Below, in pieces: positions 19,185 to 28,931 of a stretch of 64,000 nt of DNA (position 1 is the first letter of the stretch; every line of letters starts with the position of its first letter). A program made the translations under genes and the position numbers. The stretch is from Brevinematales bacterium. GTDB taxonomy: Bacteria > Spirochaetota > Brevinematia > DTOW01. A model generated the notes under the pieces. That model had not been told where the DNA came from. It was given only the letters and a program-made list of their open reading frames with translations, and searched no databases. The stretch lies in the NCBI GenBank assembly GCA_026415355.1, contig JAOAHF010000006.1, positions 42,650-106,649 on the forward strand. Reading direction: 5' to 3'.

Positions 19185-20279
19185 TTTTTATCTTTTGTAT
19201 TCTTGTTTATTAACTCAAGAGAAGCTGTACCAAAAGCTACAAGAGTTACTAACAATATAGTATAGTTATTTCTGTTGATATATCTGTTATACTTAGTTGT
19301 TTAATGATACTTTCTTTGTATATTTTGTACAATATTATGGGGTGAATAAGTATACGATAGGTCTTAACTATGATGGTATTGCCTCCATAGGTAGGATTAC
19401 ATTAGCAAAAAATATGGATAACATGGAGATTAGTATTCCTATTCTTATTTCTTCAAGCTTTTGTGATATGATTCATATGAATAATCCTATAGACATTGAA
19501 GTCAAAATGAAAACGAAAATACCAATTGTTGAGATACATGTACATGAAGTTAGATTTACATATAAAAAGGAATTGATACACAGAGTATGCTAAAGCTATG
19601 CTTAAAAATATCACTAATGTGAAAATTGCAAGATGTGGTAGAATTGTTTCTGTAGCTTTATATCTGTACAAGGAGATTTTTTGTTTATTTCTAATTATTG
19701 TTAGATGGACTAGGGTTACTCCTAGTACTAAGGATAGCAAACTATTACTTCTGATATGATATGGGCTCCAAATACAGCATTTTCAATTCCTATTGCAGTT
19801 TGAACTTAGATAGGTAGTAATGACATTCTTCCTCTCTGCTTTGGTATATCCATGAAAATTTTGAGAATTATTGACGTTATAACTCCTGATATTATTGCAG
19901 TGCTTTTGTCTAGTTTTATAAATGTCTTTCTGAAATCTGATAAAAAGGATCTTCCATTTTTTACTAGTGTTTCTTTTGTAAAATTTTCTGGAAATGTTAT
20001 GATTACAAGAATTTTCCATTTTCTTGTTATGTCTATTACTTATTTTTCGTTATCGACTTCAACTATTTTTATTGTGTTTTTGTTAATTTTGTTTAGAAAT
20101 TCTTGAGATGTTGATGTTTTACCAGCAAAAGGTAGTTCTATACAGTGTCTTTGTTTATAGTTGCTATTGGTACTTCCCTTACATCATCTTCAAGTGTTAA
20201 ACCTTATCACGCTTATGATAAGTGCTGGTGCTATTATAGTTTCTCTATTTTCTTGTAGGATTGTTCTTAGAAATTCCAT
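19185..20279 (-). pseudogene. Decayed ABC-2 type transporter permease
   Basis: No intact frame exists, but the minus strand reads in pieces like an ABC-2 exporter permease in the right order. It starts with an N-terminal helix (MEFLRTILQENRET), then a periplasmic part with VREVPIATINKDT, STSQEFLNKINKNTIKIVEVDNE and ITFPENFTKETLVKNG. Next come PHLAIFTLVIFLSIALAYSV and the membrane block GIFVFILTSMSIGLFI. The block ISMLSIFFANVILPMEAIPS then matches the family's conserved xPIExMP region, and a last helix ends near 19185. Several in-frame stops and at least three frameshifts separate these. A further minus-strand fragment at about 18975-19184 may be the remains of a second gene. No ATPase gene is adjacent. 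Confidence 0.68.
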
Positions 20280-20365
20280 AACCTAACTCTCAAAGGAATT
20301 GTTTACTTTAAGTTAGGATTTTTCAAATTGCTTTTGGGTATGAAAATTTGTTAAACTTCTACATT

Positions 20366-21754
20366 ATGCCTTTTGTTCATCCTTTAGCAGATAGATATGC
20401 TTCAGAAGAGATGATTGATATCTTTTCAGAGGAGACTAAGTACAGAACTTGGCGTAAGTTTTGGATAATATTGGCAGAGACGCAAAAGGAATTAGGGTTA
20501 CCTATAACCGATGAGCAGATAAGTGAAATGAAAAGATTTGAAAACGATGTTGATATTAGTAGAGCTAAGGAAATAGAAAAAGATCTCAATCATGATGTTA
20601 TGTCTCATATTGAAGCATATGGGGAGCAAGCAAAAAAAGCGAAACCTATAATACATCTTGGTGCTACAAGCTCTGAGGTTACGGATAATTCGGAAATGTA
20701 CATAATACTTAAGGCATTAAAGATTGTAAGGTCTAAGGTTGTAAGTGTGATAAAATCACTTATTGATTTTGGTAATAAATATAAATCTTTGCCGACACTT
20801 TCGTACACACATCTTCAACCAGCGCAACCAACTACTGTTGGTAGAAGAGCTATACTTTGGGCTTATGATTTATTTCTTGATCTTGAGGAACTTGATATTT
20901 TACTAAAGAATATTAAGACTAGGGGGGTGAAGGGTACTACAGGAACGCAGGCAAGTTATCTTGAGTTATTTGAAGGGGATGATGCAAAGGTAAAATTGCT
21001 CGATGATTTGGTTTCTAAAAAACTAGGTTTTAAAGAAAGTTTTTGGATTACTGGCCAAACATATTCTAGAAAGTACGACTATGTTATACTATCTAAATTA
21101 GCTTTGATAGGTGCTTCTGCTTCGAAATTTGCTAATGATATTCGTTATCTTCAAAGTATAGGTGAGCTTGAAGAACCTTTTGGTAAAAAACAGATAGGAT
21201 CTTCCGCTATGCCTTATAAGAGAAATCCGATATTGAGTGAGAGAATAAATTCTCTTGCTAGATATTTGGTTATGTTACCCAGTGTTGCTATAAATAATCA
21301 TTTGACTCAATTTCTCGAGAGAACGCTAGATGATTCTGCTAATAGGCGAATAATAATACCGGAAGCATTCTTATCAGTAGATGCTATACTTGTTTTGTAT
21401 CAAAAAATAGTCAAAGGTTTGAATGTTAACGAAGATGTTATAATAAACAGAATGAAAGAAAAGCTACCTTTTTATGCTGTTGAAAATATACTTATGAGAG
21501 GAGTTAAGGAAGGTGGTGACAGACAAGAGTTACATAAGATAATAAGAGATACATCTATGAGAGTAGTTGAAGAAGGAAGAAAAGGTAATTATCTGAACTT
21601 ACTTGATGAACTACAGAAGGAGAATATTCCTCAGAGTATTAAAAGTAGTATGAAGATAATGGAAGATTTTATATCTTTCGTCGGAAGATCTATAAAACAA
21701 GTGGAAGAAGTGTCTGAAAGAATGCTAGAGTATATAAGACACTCTGAAATTTAA
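20366..21754 (+). CDS. purB: Adenylosuccinate lyase
   Basis: PurB splits adenylosuccinate to AMP and fumarate, and SAICAR to AICAR and fumarate, in purine synthesis. The 462-residue protein has the fumarase/ASL fold signatures: HLGATSSEVTDN, TLSYTHLQPAQPTTVGRR, TGTQAS and the signature loop GSSAMPYKRNP near residue 280 with the catalytic serine. The ATG at 20366 matches the family N-terminus (HPLADRYAS), whereas the TTG at 20348 only adds six residues. No ribosome site is visible. No other pur gene adjoins. Confidence 0.94.
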   Translation: MPFVHPLADRYASEEMIDIFSEETKYRTWRKFWIILAETQKELGLPITDEQISEMKRFENDVDISRAKEIEKDLNHDVMSHIEAYGEQAKKAKPIIHLGATSSEVTDNSEMYIILKALKIVRSKVVSVIKSLIDFGNKYKSLPTLSYTHLQPAQPTTVGRRAILWAYDLFLDLEELDILLKNIKTRGVKGTTGTQASYLELFEGDDAKVKLLDDLVSKKLGFKESFWITGQTYSRKYDYVILSKLALIGASASKFANDIRYLQSIGELEEPFGKKQIGSSAMPYKRNPILSERINSLARYLVMLPSVAINNHLTQFLERTLDDSANRRIIIPEAFLSVDAILVLYQKIVKGLNVNEDVIINRMKEKLPFYAVENILMRGVKEGGDRQELHKIIRDTSMRVVEEGRKGNYLNLLDELQKENIPQSIKSSMKIMEDFISFVGRSIKQVEEVSERMLEYIRHSEI

Positions 21755-21943
21755 TAGTTTTACTTGTGTATGAATTCTAGGGTTTGATTTTAAAGTAAGG
21801 TAATGAGTTGAAGTTTAAGTAGTTAACTTTTTTAGTTGTTGTTAATGTGAGTGTAAGCAAGTTTAGGAGTGACAGGTTGTTTTGTCTAGTAGAGTATTGA
21901 TTTATTTAGGGGGTTGTTGGTTTTCGTAAATTTGGTTCTAGAT

Positions 21944-24718
21944 TTATATTTTTTGAGATTCGACGGATGATATTGCTTCAATACACTTACTGCATATTGT
22001 TAAATGTTCGGGGTTTTTACCTACAGTTGGTGAATAGATCCAACATCTTTCACACTTTTGACCTTCTGCTTTGACTACTGATACAATGATACCATTTTCT
22101 TCGTATCCTAAGTTACTGCAGTTTGATGAGCTTAATTCAACTTGTGATACAATGAAGAACTCCCATAGATCATCTTTGTTTTCATTTAACACACTTTCTA
22201 TTTCTTTTTTTGTTGTGTTTATAATTAGTTTGGATTCTAGAGATGAGTTTATAAGTCCTTCTCTTCTTGCGGTTTCAAGTGCTTTTAATGTTACTTCTCT
22301 TACTTCCATTATCATGTTAAACTTATCTCTTATTTGAGGATTATTCCACTCTTCTGGTATTTTATCATATTCGGTTAAGAAGACAGAAATTTCACTAGCT
22401 CTATCTTTAAAGAAATTTTGCCATATATCTTCGGCGGTAAACGATAATATAGGTGCTACTGCTTTTACGAGATAAGAAAGAATATAGTATATTGTTGTTT
22501 GAGAGCTTCTTCTTTTGAGACCATCTTTCTTACCGGTGTAAAGTCTATCCTTTAGGATGTCAAAATAAGTTGCACTTAGGTCAACATTACAGAAGTCGTA
22601 TATTTTTCTGTAAACTTTGTTAAACTCGAAATTATCGTAGTGATGTTTTATTTCTTTTGATAAATTGTACAGTTTATCCAAGATCCATTTATCAATAGAT
22701 GTAAGTTTTTGATAGGGTATTATATCGTTGGTTGAGAAGTCATATAAGTTTGCTAACATATATCTGAAGGTATTTCTTACCTTTCTATATGCATCGACTA
22801 CTTTTTCTAGTATATGATCTCCTATTCGTAGATCTTCTGTGTAATCCTCAGATACAACCCAAAGTCTAAGTACATCTGCTCCATACTTTTTGATAACTTC
22901 CTCTGGTGAAACTACATTACCTAATGATTTATGCATTGCTCTACCTGTTTCATCTAGTACAAAACCATGAGTTAAGACATTGCGGTAAGGGGGTATTCCC
23001 CTTATTGCTACTGATGGCCATAATGATGATTGAAACCACCCTCTGTGCTGATCGGAACCTTCTAGATATAAATCAGCTGGTGAAGATAATTCTTCTCTTG
23101 TATCTAGTACGCAGAAACTACTTACTCCAGAATCAAACCACACATCAACTATATCCATTTCTTTATCAAACTCACTGCTACCACAATCGCATTTAAAATC
23201 TTTGGTAAGTTCTTCCGTTGGTTTTTCAAACCAAATATCTACTCCTTCTTTTTCAAAAATTGAAAGAATGTGTTTACCCCAATATCCTCCTAAGTGAGTT
23301 TTCCCACACTTTTTGCAAGTTATGGCAGGTATTGGTACTCCCCAAGCTCTCTGTCTAGATAAACACCAATCTGTTCTATTCCTGACCATTGCTTCTATTC
23401 TGTTCTTGCCCCAAGAAGGAATCCATTTCACATTATTTATTCCTTTTATGGCACTTTCTTTCAATGTTTTTTCATTTACGTTGAAAAACCATTGAGGCTT
23501 AGTCCTGAATATAACAGGATTTTTGCATCTCCAACAATGAGGATATTGATGCTTGTATTCTTCTGTGTGTAATAGCATTCCTGTTTCTTTGAGATATTGG
23601 ATTATGTGTTTATTAGCTTCAAATACTTGTAATCCTTTCCATTTTATTACCTCATCAGTAAATTTACCGTCATCGTCAACTGGAGATAGCACTTGTAAGT
23701 TGTATTTAACTCCAACTTCGTAGTCTTCCGTACCGTGTCCTGGTGCAGTATGGACTATACCAGTTCCAGTATCTGCTGAAACATGTTCTCCAAATACTAT
23801 TTTTGATTCTCTATTTTCAAAAGGATGCCATACAACAAGTTTCTTTATGTCTTGTATTGATATATCTTTCACGAAGTTCAAGTTATTTCCTACTTTATCA
23901 CCGACTTCGTCAAGTAATGCTTTGGAGAGTATATAAAATTCTTTATTGTCAAAAGAAGCTACTACATAATCAAGTTCCTCGCTGAATGCAACTGCTGTAT
24001 TACCTGGTAGTGTCCAAGGAGTGGTTGTCCATATTAGGACGAAAAGATTACCATTGACAATGTCGTTGTTTTTTACAGGAAATTTGACATATATTGAAGG
24101 AGAGATTTTTTCGTAGTATTCGATTTCTGCTTCAGCTAATGCTGTTTTACAATCAAAGCACCAATGAATTGGTTTTTGTCCTTTGTATATTACTCCTTTG
24201 TCATATAATTCAACAAGTAGTTTAGCAATATTGAATTCATATTCTTTTGACATTGTTAGGTAAGGTTTATCCCACAATCCAAAAACTCCTAATCTTATGA
24301 ATTCTTCTCTTTGGATATTTATGTACTTTTGAGCGTATTCTCTACTCAATTTCCTTATTTCAGTGGGTGAAGTTTCTTTAGCTTTGGGTCCGAGAGATTT
24401 TGTAACTTGTAATTCTATTGGTAATCCATGACAATCCCACCCTGGTACAAAAGGTGAGTGATAACCTTCAAGTAGTTTATGTTTTACTATTATATCTTTA
24501 AGTATTTTGTTTAGCGCATGACCTATGTGAATATGTCCGTTAGCATATGGTGGACCATCGTGCAGAATATATTTTTTATTCTTTTCTTTTAGCTGTAATG
24601 CTTTCTCATATATTTTGTTGTCTTTCCAAAATTTTACGAAATCAGGTTCTCTTTGTGGCAAATTTGCCTTCATCTGAAAACTAGTAGAGGGTAAATTTAA
24701 AGTGTTTTTGTAGTCCAT
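21944..24718 (-). CDS. ileS: Isoleucyl-tRNA synthetase
   Basis: The 924-residue enzyme charges tRNA-Ile. It is the bacterial type: class I HIGH motif in PYANGHIHIGHALNK near residue 60, the CP1 editing domain (TTTPWTLPGNTA and ADTGTGIVHTAPGHG), GSDQHRGWFQSSLW, and the second class I motif as GRAMHKSLGN near residue 600 in place of KMSKS. A C-terminal zinc finger has two cysteine pairs (CERC and CSKC). That is unlike the eukaryote-like enzyme known in some host-associated spirochaetes. The purS stop lies 3 bp upstream of its start codon, so the two are one unit. Confidence 0.97.
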   Translation of the reverse strand: MDYKNTLNLPSTSFQMKANLPQREPDFVKFWKDNKIYEKALQLKEKNKKYILHDGPPYANGHIHIGHALNKILKDIIVKHKLLEGYHSPFVPGWDCHGLPIELQVTKSLGPKAKETSPTEIRKLSREYAQKYINIQREEFIRLGVFGLWDKPYLTMSKEYEFNIAKLLVELYDKGVIYKGQKPIHWCFDCKTALAEAEIEYYEKISPSIYVKFPVKNNDIVNGNLFVLIWTTTPWTLPGNTAVAFSEELDYVVASFDNKEFYILSKALLDEVGDKVGNNLNFVKDISIQDIKKLVVWHPFENRESKIVFGEHVSADTGTGIVHTAPGHGTEDYEVGVKYNLQVLSPVDDDGKFTDEVIKWKGLQVFEANKHIIQYLKETGMLLHTEEYKHQYPHCWRCKNPVIFRTKPQWFFNVNEKTLKESAIKGINNVKWIPSWGKNRIEAMVRNRTDWCLSRQRAWGVPIPAITCKKCGKTHLGGYWGKHILSIFEKEGVDIWFEKPTEELTKDFKCDCGSSEFDKEMDIVDVWFDSGVSSFCVLDTREELSSPADLYLEGSDQHRGWFQSSLWPSVAIRGIPPYRNVLTHGFVLDETGRAMHKSLGNVVSPEEVIKKYGADVLRLWVVSEDYTEDLRIGDHILEKVVDAYRKVRNTFRYMLANLYDFSTNDIIPYQKLTSIDKWILDKLYNLSKEIKHHYDNFEFNKVYRKIYDFCNVDLSATYFDILKDRLYTGKKDGLKRRSSQTTIYYILSYLVKAVAPILSFTAEDIWQNFFKDRASEISVFLTEYDKIPEEWNNPQIRDKFNMIMEVREVTLKALETARREGLINSSLESKLIINTTKKEIESVLNENKDDLWEFFIVSQVELSSSNCSNLGYEENGIIVSVVKAEGQKCERCWIYSPTVGKNPEHLTICSKCIEAISSVESQKI

Positions 24719-24721
24719 ATT

Positions 24722-24952
24722 TTACTCCTCCACTTTTTCTATTGAAAACTTTTCAATTACTGGATTTGTGAAAACTTCACTAGATATTTTCTCTATTACA
24801 TTTTCATTTGAGTTAGTTTCGACAAAAAATACCTTACCGACTCTAACATTTTCTACATCTTTGTATCCCAAATTGTGTAAAACTTTAAGTATTGCACTTC
24901 CTTGGGGGTCAAAGACGTTGTCTTTCAAAGAAACAATAACTTTATACTTCAT
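24722..24952 (-). CDS. purS: Phosphoribosylformylglycinamidine synthase subunit PurS
   Basis: The 76-residue protein matches PurS: KYKVIVSLKDNVFDPQGSAI at the N-terminus, then LGYKDVENVRVGKVFFVE and a C-terminal FTNPVIEKFSIE. PurS dimers bridge PurL and PurQ in the FGAM synthase complex. The ATG at 24952 gives the normal family length; the longer frame from a GTG at 25000 would add 16 atypical residues. Neither purL nor purQ is near, and the gene is coupled to ileS, which is an unusual place. Confidence 0.9.
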   Translation of the reverse strand: MKYKVIVSLKDNVFDPQGSAILKVLHNLGYKDVENVRVGKVFFVETNSNENVIEKISSEVFTNPVIEKFSIEKVEE

Positions 24953-25724
24953 ATTAGCATAAATTTTAATTATGCAAATATTTTTCTTACAAGAAACCAC
25001 GAGTGTGTTCGATAAACTCTGGGATTTAGATGTTAGGTATTATGTTTAGTACTTTTTGATTGCTGCTCTGGTAAGTAACTGACAATTTGGTTTTTTCAAG
25101 AGTGTAATATACTATTGTTAGATAAGATTGTTTCTTGATACCTTAGAAGTTTGGTAACACAACCCTAGGAAGAGAAAAAGAATGATAAAGAACATTGTCT
25201 ATTGAGGATTTTTGGGTATTCTTTCCTGAGAGTAATATAAAAATTATGTGTTTCAGAATATTTGGTATAGGTATTCCCCCTTTGCTTAACTAATAGTTAT
25301 TTATCTCCTTCTGTAAACTCAGTTATTTTTCTTGGAAAATGGTAGTTTGTTGACAAATCTTATTACTTCGAATTGTTATAAGGGGGTAATGATACAAATG
25401 CATAGATAGGTATATATGAAAGTGGTGTAGGTATTGTAGTAATGAATTTATTACAAACTCTTTAAGGTTTTTGTACTGCAAGTTTACAGGAGGTAGAGTT
25501 ATAACGAATGATATAGGTTGGACTAATATGAATAATACATTGATTAACTGATTCAACATCTGGTTCTACGAGTAATATAGTGATGGATATGTAGTTTTGT
25601 ATTGTTGTAGATTTTGAAATGGTTTTGCTACTAAGTAGTCTAAATACTTGACTTTGTGATGATATACTTTTGGAATTCTGATAGTGATTTTATGTATAAT
25701 TTTGATGCTGTTTGGGGTTTGGAA
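24953..25724. other. Gene-free stretch, possibly a decayed gene
   Basis: No intact frame with coding character is found in these 770 bases. On the plus strand at about 25390-25500 short open pieces such as IYESGVGIVVMNLLQTL and GFCTASLQEVEL are interrupted by stops in the same frame. They look like remnants of a coding sequence, perhaps of nitroreductase type, but this is weak. The proS promoter should lie near the right end. Confidence 0.3.
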
Positions 25725-27449
25725 ATGAGGTTTAGTAGGTTTCTTGTATACACATTGAGAGAAGATCCTAAAGATGCTGAGGTTGTGAGTCATAGACTTA
25801 TGCTTAAAGCTGGGCTTATATACAAGGAAGAAAGTGGACTTTACGGATATTTACCAATGGGATTTAGGGTGTATAACAAAGTTGTGAACGTAGTAAGGGA
25901 GGAGATGAATAAAGCAGGGGCAATTGAGGCCTTGCCTACTATTTTGACCCCTGCTAATCTTTGGGAAGAGAGTGGTAGGTTGAATGTTATGGGTAAGGAA
26001 ATGATTAGGATAAAGGATAGAAGAGATGGTTTACTAGTATTAGGCCCTACGCATGAAGAAGCATTCACAGATATTGTCAGAAGAACTATAAGTTCATACA
26101 GACAATTACCTATTACACTTTACCAAATTGCTAAGAAGTTTAGAGATGAGATAAGACCTAGATTTGGGGTTATGAGATGTAGAGAATTCACTATGAAGGA
26201 TGCATATTCTTTTGATATTGATGAAGAAGGATTAAATCAGAGTTATCTTAATATGCGTCAAGCGTATATAAACATATTCAAGAGAGTAGGACTTAATGCT
26301 TTACCAGTTGAAGCTGATGTAGGTAGCATGGGAGGAACTAGAAGTGAAGAGTTTATGGTGTTGTCTTCTATAGGTGAAGCTACAATATTATATTGCCCTG
26401 AATGTAAGTACTACGCAAACATTGAAAGAGCTGAATCTATAATAGATGATACTCAAGATGATGAAGAAGAGAACCCATTAATGGAAGTTGATACTCCTGG
26501 TGTTTATACTATTGAAAGTCTTACTAAGTTTTTTAATGTGTCTCCGAGGAAGTTTATAAAAACTCTTATTTACCTTTCTGATGGAGAACCTATTGTGGTG
26601 CTTATTAGAGGGGATCTTGATGTTAATGAAGTTAAACTTAAGAATTATCTCAATTCAACAGAATTAGAGCTTGCTGATGCTGAGACAATTACTAGAGTTA
26701 CAAATGCGCCGCTTGGTTTTGCTGGCCCTGTTGGAATTAGTGGTTATAGAATAGTTGCAGATTATTCTATAAGTACTGTAAAAAACGCTATAACAGGAGC
26801 TAACAAGAAAGATAGACATATAGTTAATGTAAATTTTCCTAGAGACTTTACGGTAAGTGAGTTTGCTAATCTGAGAAATGCTAGAGCAGGTGATAGATGT
26901 ATTTCTTGTGGAGGGAAACTTGAAGAAACAAGAGGTATTGAAGTTGGACATATTTTTAAGCTTGGATACAAATACACAGAATCCATGAATGTAACGGTGC
27001 TTGACAAAAATGGTAATAGGATAAAACCTATAATGGGATGTTATGGTATTGGTGTAGATAGAACTATTGCTGCGATAGTTGAGGTTAGTAATGATGAGAG
27101 AGGAATAATATTTCCTATAACTGTTGCTCCATTTGAAGCTGTTATAATACCTATATCTACTAGAGATGATAGGATAGTAGAAGTTGCTGAAAGACTATAT
27201 AAGGAACTTAAGGATGAGGGTATTGATATAGCAATTGATGATAGAGAGGAGACAGCTGGAGTGAAATTTAATGACTCTGATCTTATTGGAATACCGTTTA
27301 AAATAATAGTAGGTAAGAAAACTGTTAACGAGAATAGGGTTGAAGTGAAGAGAAGAGATAATGATCATTATTATGAGTTTGATGTTAGCACTGCCACCCC
27401 AAATATAGTTAATATCATAAAAGAAGAATATCTTAAGTTTAGGAGCTAG
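25725..27449 (+). CDS. proS: Prolyl-tRNA synthetase, bacterial type
   Basis: The 574-residue class II synthetase charges tRNA-Pro. It has the bacterial long form with an editing (INS) domain between motifs 2 and 3. Motif 1 lies around MGFRVYNKVVNVVREEM, motif 2 at FRDEIRPRFGVMRCREFTMKDAYSF, and the INS domain spans about residues 220-390 (YTIESLTKFFNVSPRKFIKTL). Motif 3 is at MGCYGIGVDRTIAAI, and the anticodon-binding domain ends the protein. The ATG at 25725 gives the conserved N-terminus RFSRFLVYTLREDPKDAE; earlier ATGs only add a non-conserved tail. Its end overlaps the convergent HD-GYP gene by 11 bp. Confidence 0.95.
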   Translation: MRFSRFLVYTLREDPKDAEVVSHRLMLKAGLIYKEESGLYGYLPMGFRVYNKVVNVVREEMNKAGAIEALPTILTPANLWEESGRLNVMGKEMIRIKDRRDGLLVLGPTHEEAFTDIVRRTISSYRQLPITLYQIAKKFRDEIRPRFGVMRCREFTMKDAYSFDIDEEGLNQSYLNMRQAYINIFKRVGLNALPVEADVGSMGGTRSEEFMVLSSIGEATILYCPECKYYANIERAESIIDDTQDDEEENPLMEVDTPGVYTIESLTKFFNVSPRKFIKTLIYLSDGEPIVVLIRGDLDVNEVKLKNYLNSTELELADAETITRVTNAPLGFAGPVGISGYRIVADYSISTVKNAITGANKKDRHIVNVNFPRDFTVSEFANLRNARAGDRCISCGGKLEETRGIEVGHIFKLGYKYTESMNVTVLDKNGNRIKPIMGCYGIGVDRTIAAIVEVSNDERGIIFPITVAPFEAVIIPISTRDDRIVEVAERLYKELKDEGIDIAIDDREETAGVKFNDSDLIGIPFKIIVGKKTVNENRVEVKRRDNDHYYEFDVSTATPNIVNIIKEEYLKFRS

Positions 27450-28605
27450 TTTTATAAACACTCTTAACGTACATTATAGTAGCAATATCAAATATTACCC
27501 TTTTTATTTTCCTTCCGGTGGCGTCTTTTGTTAGGTCAACGCTAAGAGGTACTCTTAGAGGTGATCTATTTGAGCCTATCAGAATTAACACTTCGGGTAA
27601 CATGTCATAATCGGAGTGTAGTTTTTTAATTATTGCTAACTCTCCGGATGTAAGTTCTACAGTACTACCCTCAGATAGAGGAGTTTGTATCTTGTACATC
27701 TTAGACATTTCTATAGCAAACTTAATGGCAATTTCGTAATCGTACTTTGTACCTGTTCCTTTGAGTATTTCTTCAATTGCTACTCTTATGGGTAGAGGAG
27801 ATCTATAAGGTCTTTCAGTAGTCATGGCATCGAATGAGTCGCATATAGAAACGATTTTTGCGTATATGTCTATTTTACTTCCATCAACTCCTAGGGGATA
27901 TCCTTTACCATCAACTTGCTCGTGATGTAATAAGACTATTCTTTTTGATATTTCATCAAGGTAAGGTGACTCTTTTATAAGTTGATATCCTATGGTAGGA
28001 TGTTTTTTTATAGTATCAAATTCAAAAGGTGTTAGTGGATCCTTCTTGTTCAATATAGATACAGGTATTTTTATTTTTCCTATATCTATAAGTAATGCTC
28101 CTAATCCTACAGCTATGGTTTTTTCCATTGATAATCCTAATCTTGATGCTATGTAGGTTGATAAGATACTAGTGTTTACTGCATGGATATAGCTATATGT
28201 ATCGTGTCCTTTCAAGTCAAGAAGATTTAGAGTTTTACCCATACCAAATTTTATCTCTTTAGCGGCTTCTTCAACAGATTCTTTTGCTTTTTCAGTTTTT
28301 GGTATTTTACTATTTGTTATGTCCCAAACCACACTGTGGAAACTTTCGTAAACCTTTTTTTGAGTGCTATCAGATAGAATTGGATTTTCAACATTTTGTT
28401 TTGAGAATGATACATCAGTCGTGATGGGTCTGTAGGTTAGTTCTTTTATACCTAGGTTGTATAGAGTTTCAATAAATTCTCTTTTTATAGGTACTTTTGC
28501 AGGCCATAGAAAGCCTCCACTCATGTCGTATATATTCCCGTTTAAGATTATTCCTTCCTTTAGATAAGATACTGGTATAACTTCTTTTTTATCAAAAGCT
28601 TCCAT
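27439..28605 (-). CDS. HD-GYP domain protein lacking the HD histidine
   Basis: The 388-residue protein has an N-terminal region of about 125 residues without known motifs and then an HD-GYP domain. HD-GYP enzymes hydrolyse cyclic di-GMP with a di- or tri-iron centre. Here the first histidine is present (H141 in YIHAVNTS), but the HD pair reads ID at residues 173-174 within LLIDIGKIKIP. The later KKHPTIGY, LLHHEQVDGKGYP and ICDSFDAMT elements are normal. Loss of one metal ligand may lower or abolish catalysis, leaving a c-di-GMP-binding or effector role. The promoter lies so close to the ATG that the mRNA is probably leaderless. Confidence 0.85.
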   Translation of the reverse strand: MEAFDKKEVIPVSYLKEGIILNGNIYDMSGGFLWPAKVPIKREFIETLYNLGIKELTYRPITTDVSFSKQNVENPILSDSTQKKVYESFHSVVWDITNSKIPKTEKAKESVEEAAKEIKFGMGKTLNLLDLKGHDTYSYIHAVNTSILSTYIASRLGLSMEKTIAVGLGALLIDIGKIKIPVSILNKKDPLTPFEFDTIKKHPTIGYQLIKESPYLDEISKRIVLLHHEQVDGKGYPLGVDGSKIDIYAKIVSICDSFDAMTTERPYRSPLPIRVAIEEILKGTGTKYDYEIAIKFAIEMSKMYKIQTPLSEGSTVELTSGELAIIKKLHSDYDMLPEVLILIGSNRSPLRVPLSVDLTKDATGRKIKRVIFDIATIMYVKSVYKTSS

Positions 28606-28613
28606 ACTATAGT

Positions 28614-28643
28614 ATTATATGCTTTAAGTTATTGAAAAATCAA
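28614..28643 (-). promoter_or_regulatory. Promoter of the HD-GYP gene, probably leaderless
   Basis: On the minus strand TTGATT and TATAAT are 18 bases apart, and the -10 box ends 8 bases before the ATG. A 6-bp hairpin (AACTCC/GGAGTT) lies just upstream at 28648-28663. Confidence 0.6.
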
Positions 28644-28663
28644 TTGAAACTCCTCAGGGAGTT

Positions 28664-28931
28664 GTTTACTGGTACAATTTACGTTGTTTTTTAGTGTTGA
28701 TTGTATTAGTGTAAAGAATGAGTTATTTTATTGTTATTACGCTTGTGATGTTATTATGGTTGTTTGAATGTATTTGGATTTTCTAAGTTTTGGTGTCAAT
28801 AGTAAGAAGATTAATTATGGGACTTATTCGGTAAGTATTTGAGACAAAGGTTTGTAATTATTTAAACTTTGGTTTCTAGAATAGTTTTACTTTTGGAATA
28901 GTTTTTGTATATTTTAATTTGGAGGTAGTTT
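28664..28931. other. Divergent intergenic region before leuC
   Basis: With the HD-GYP promoter this makes a 326-bp gap between divergent genes. Apart from the leuC ribosome site (GGAGG at 28921-28925) no conserved element, leader peptide or riboswitch-like fold is seen. Confidence 0.4.

Noticed and set aside
19297..20106. Plus-strand frames of 84-98 codons between the J-domain gene and purB
   Set aside because: The minus strand of the same stretch carries recognisable ABC-2 permease blocks, so these are shadow frames of a pseudogene.
23300..23500. GRAMHKSLGN in IleS as an abnormal KMSKS motif
   Set aside because: It lies on the minus strand at about 22900-22930 rather than here, and, as far as I recall, this form is common in several bacterial IleS lineages, so it is not considered unusual.
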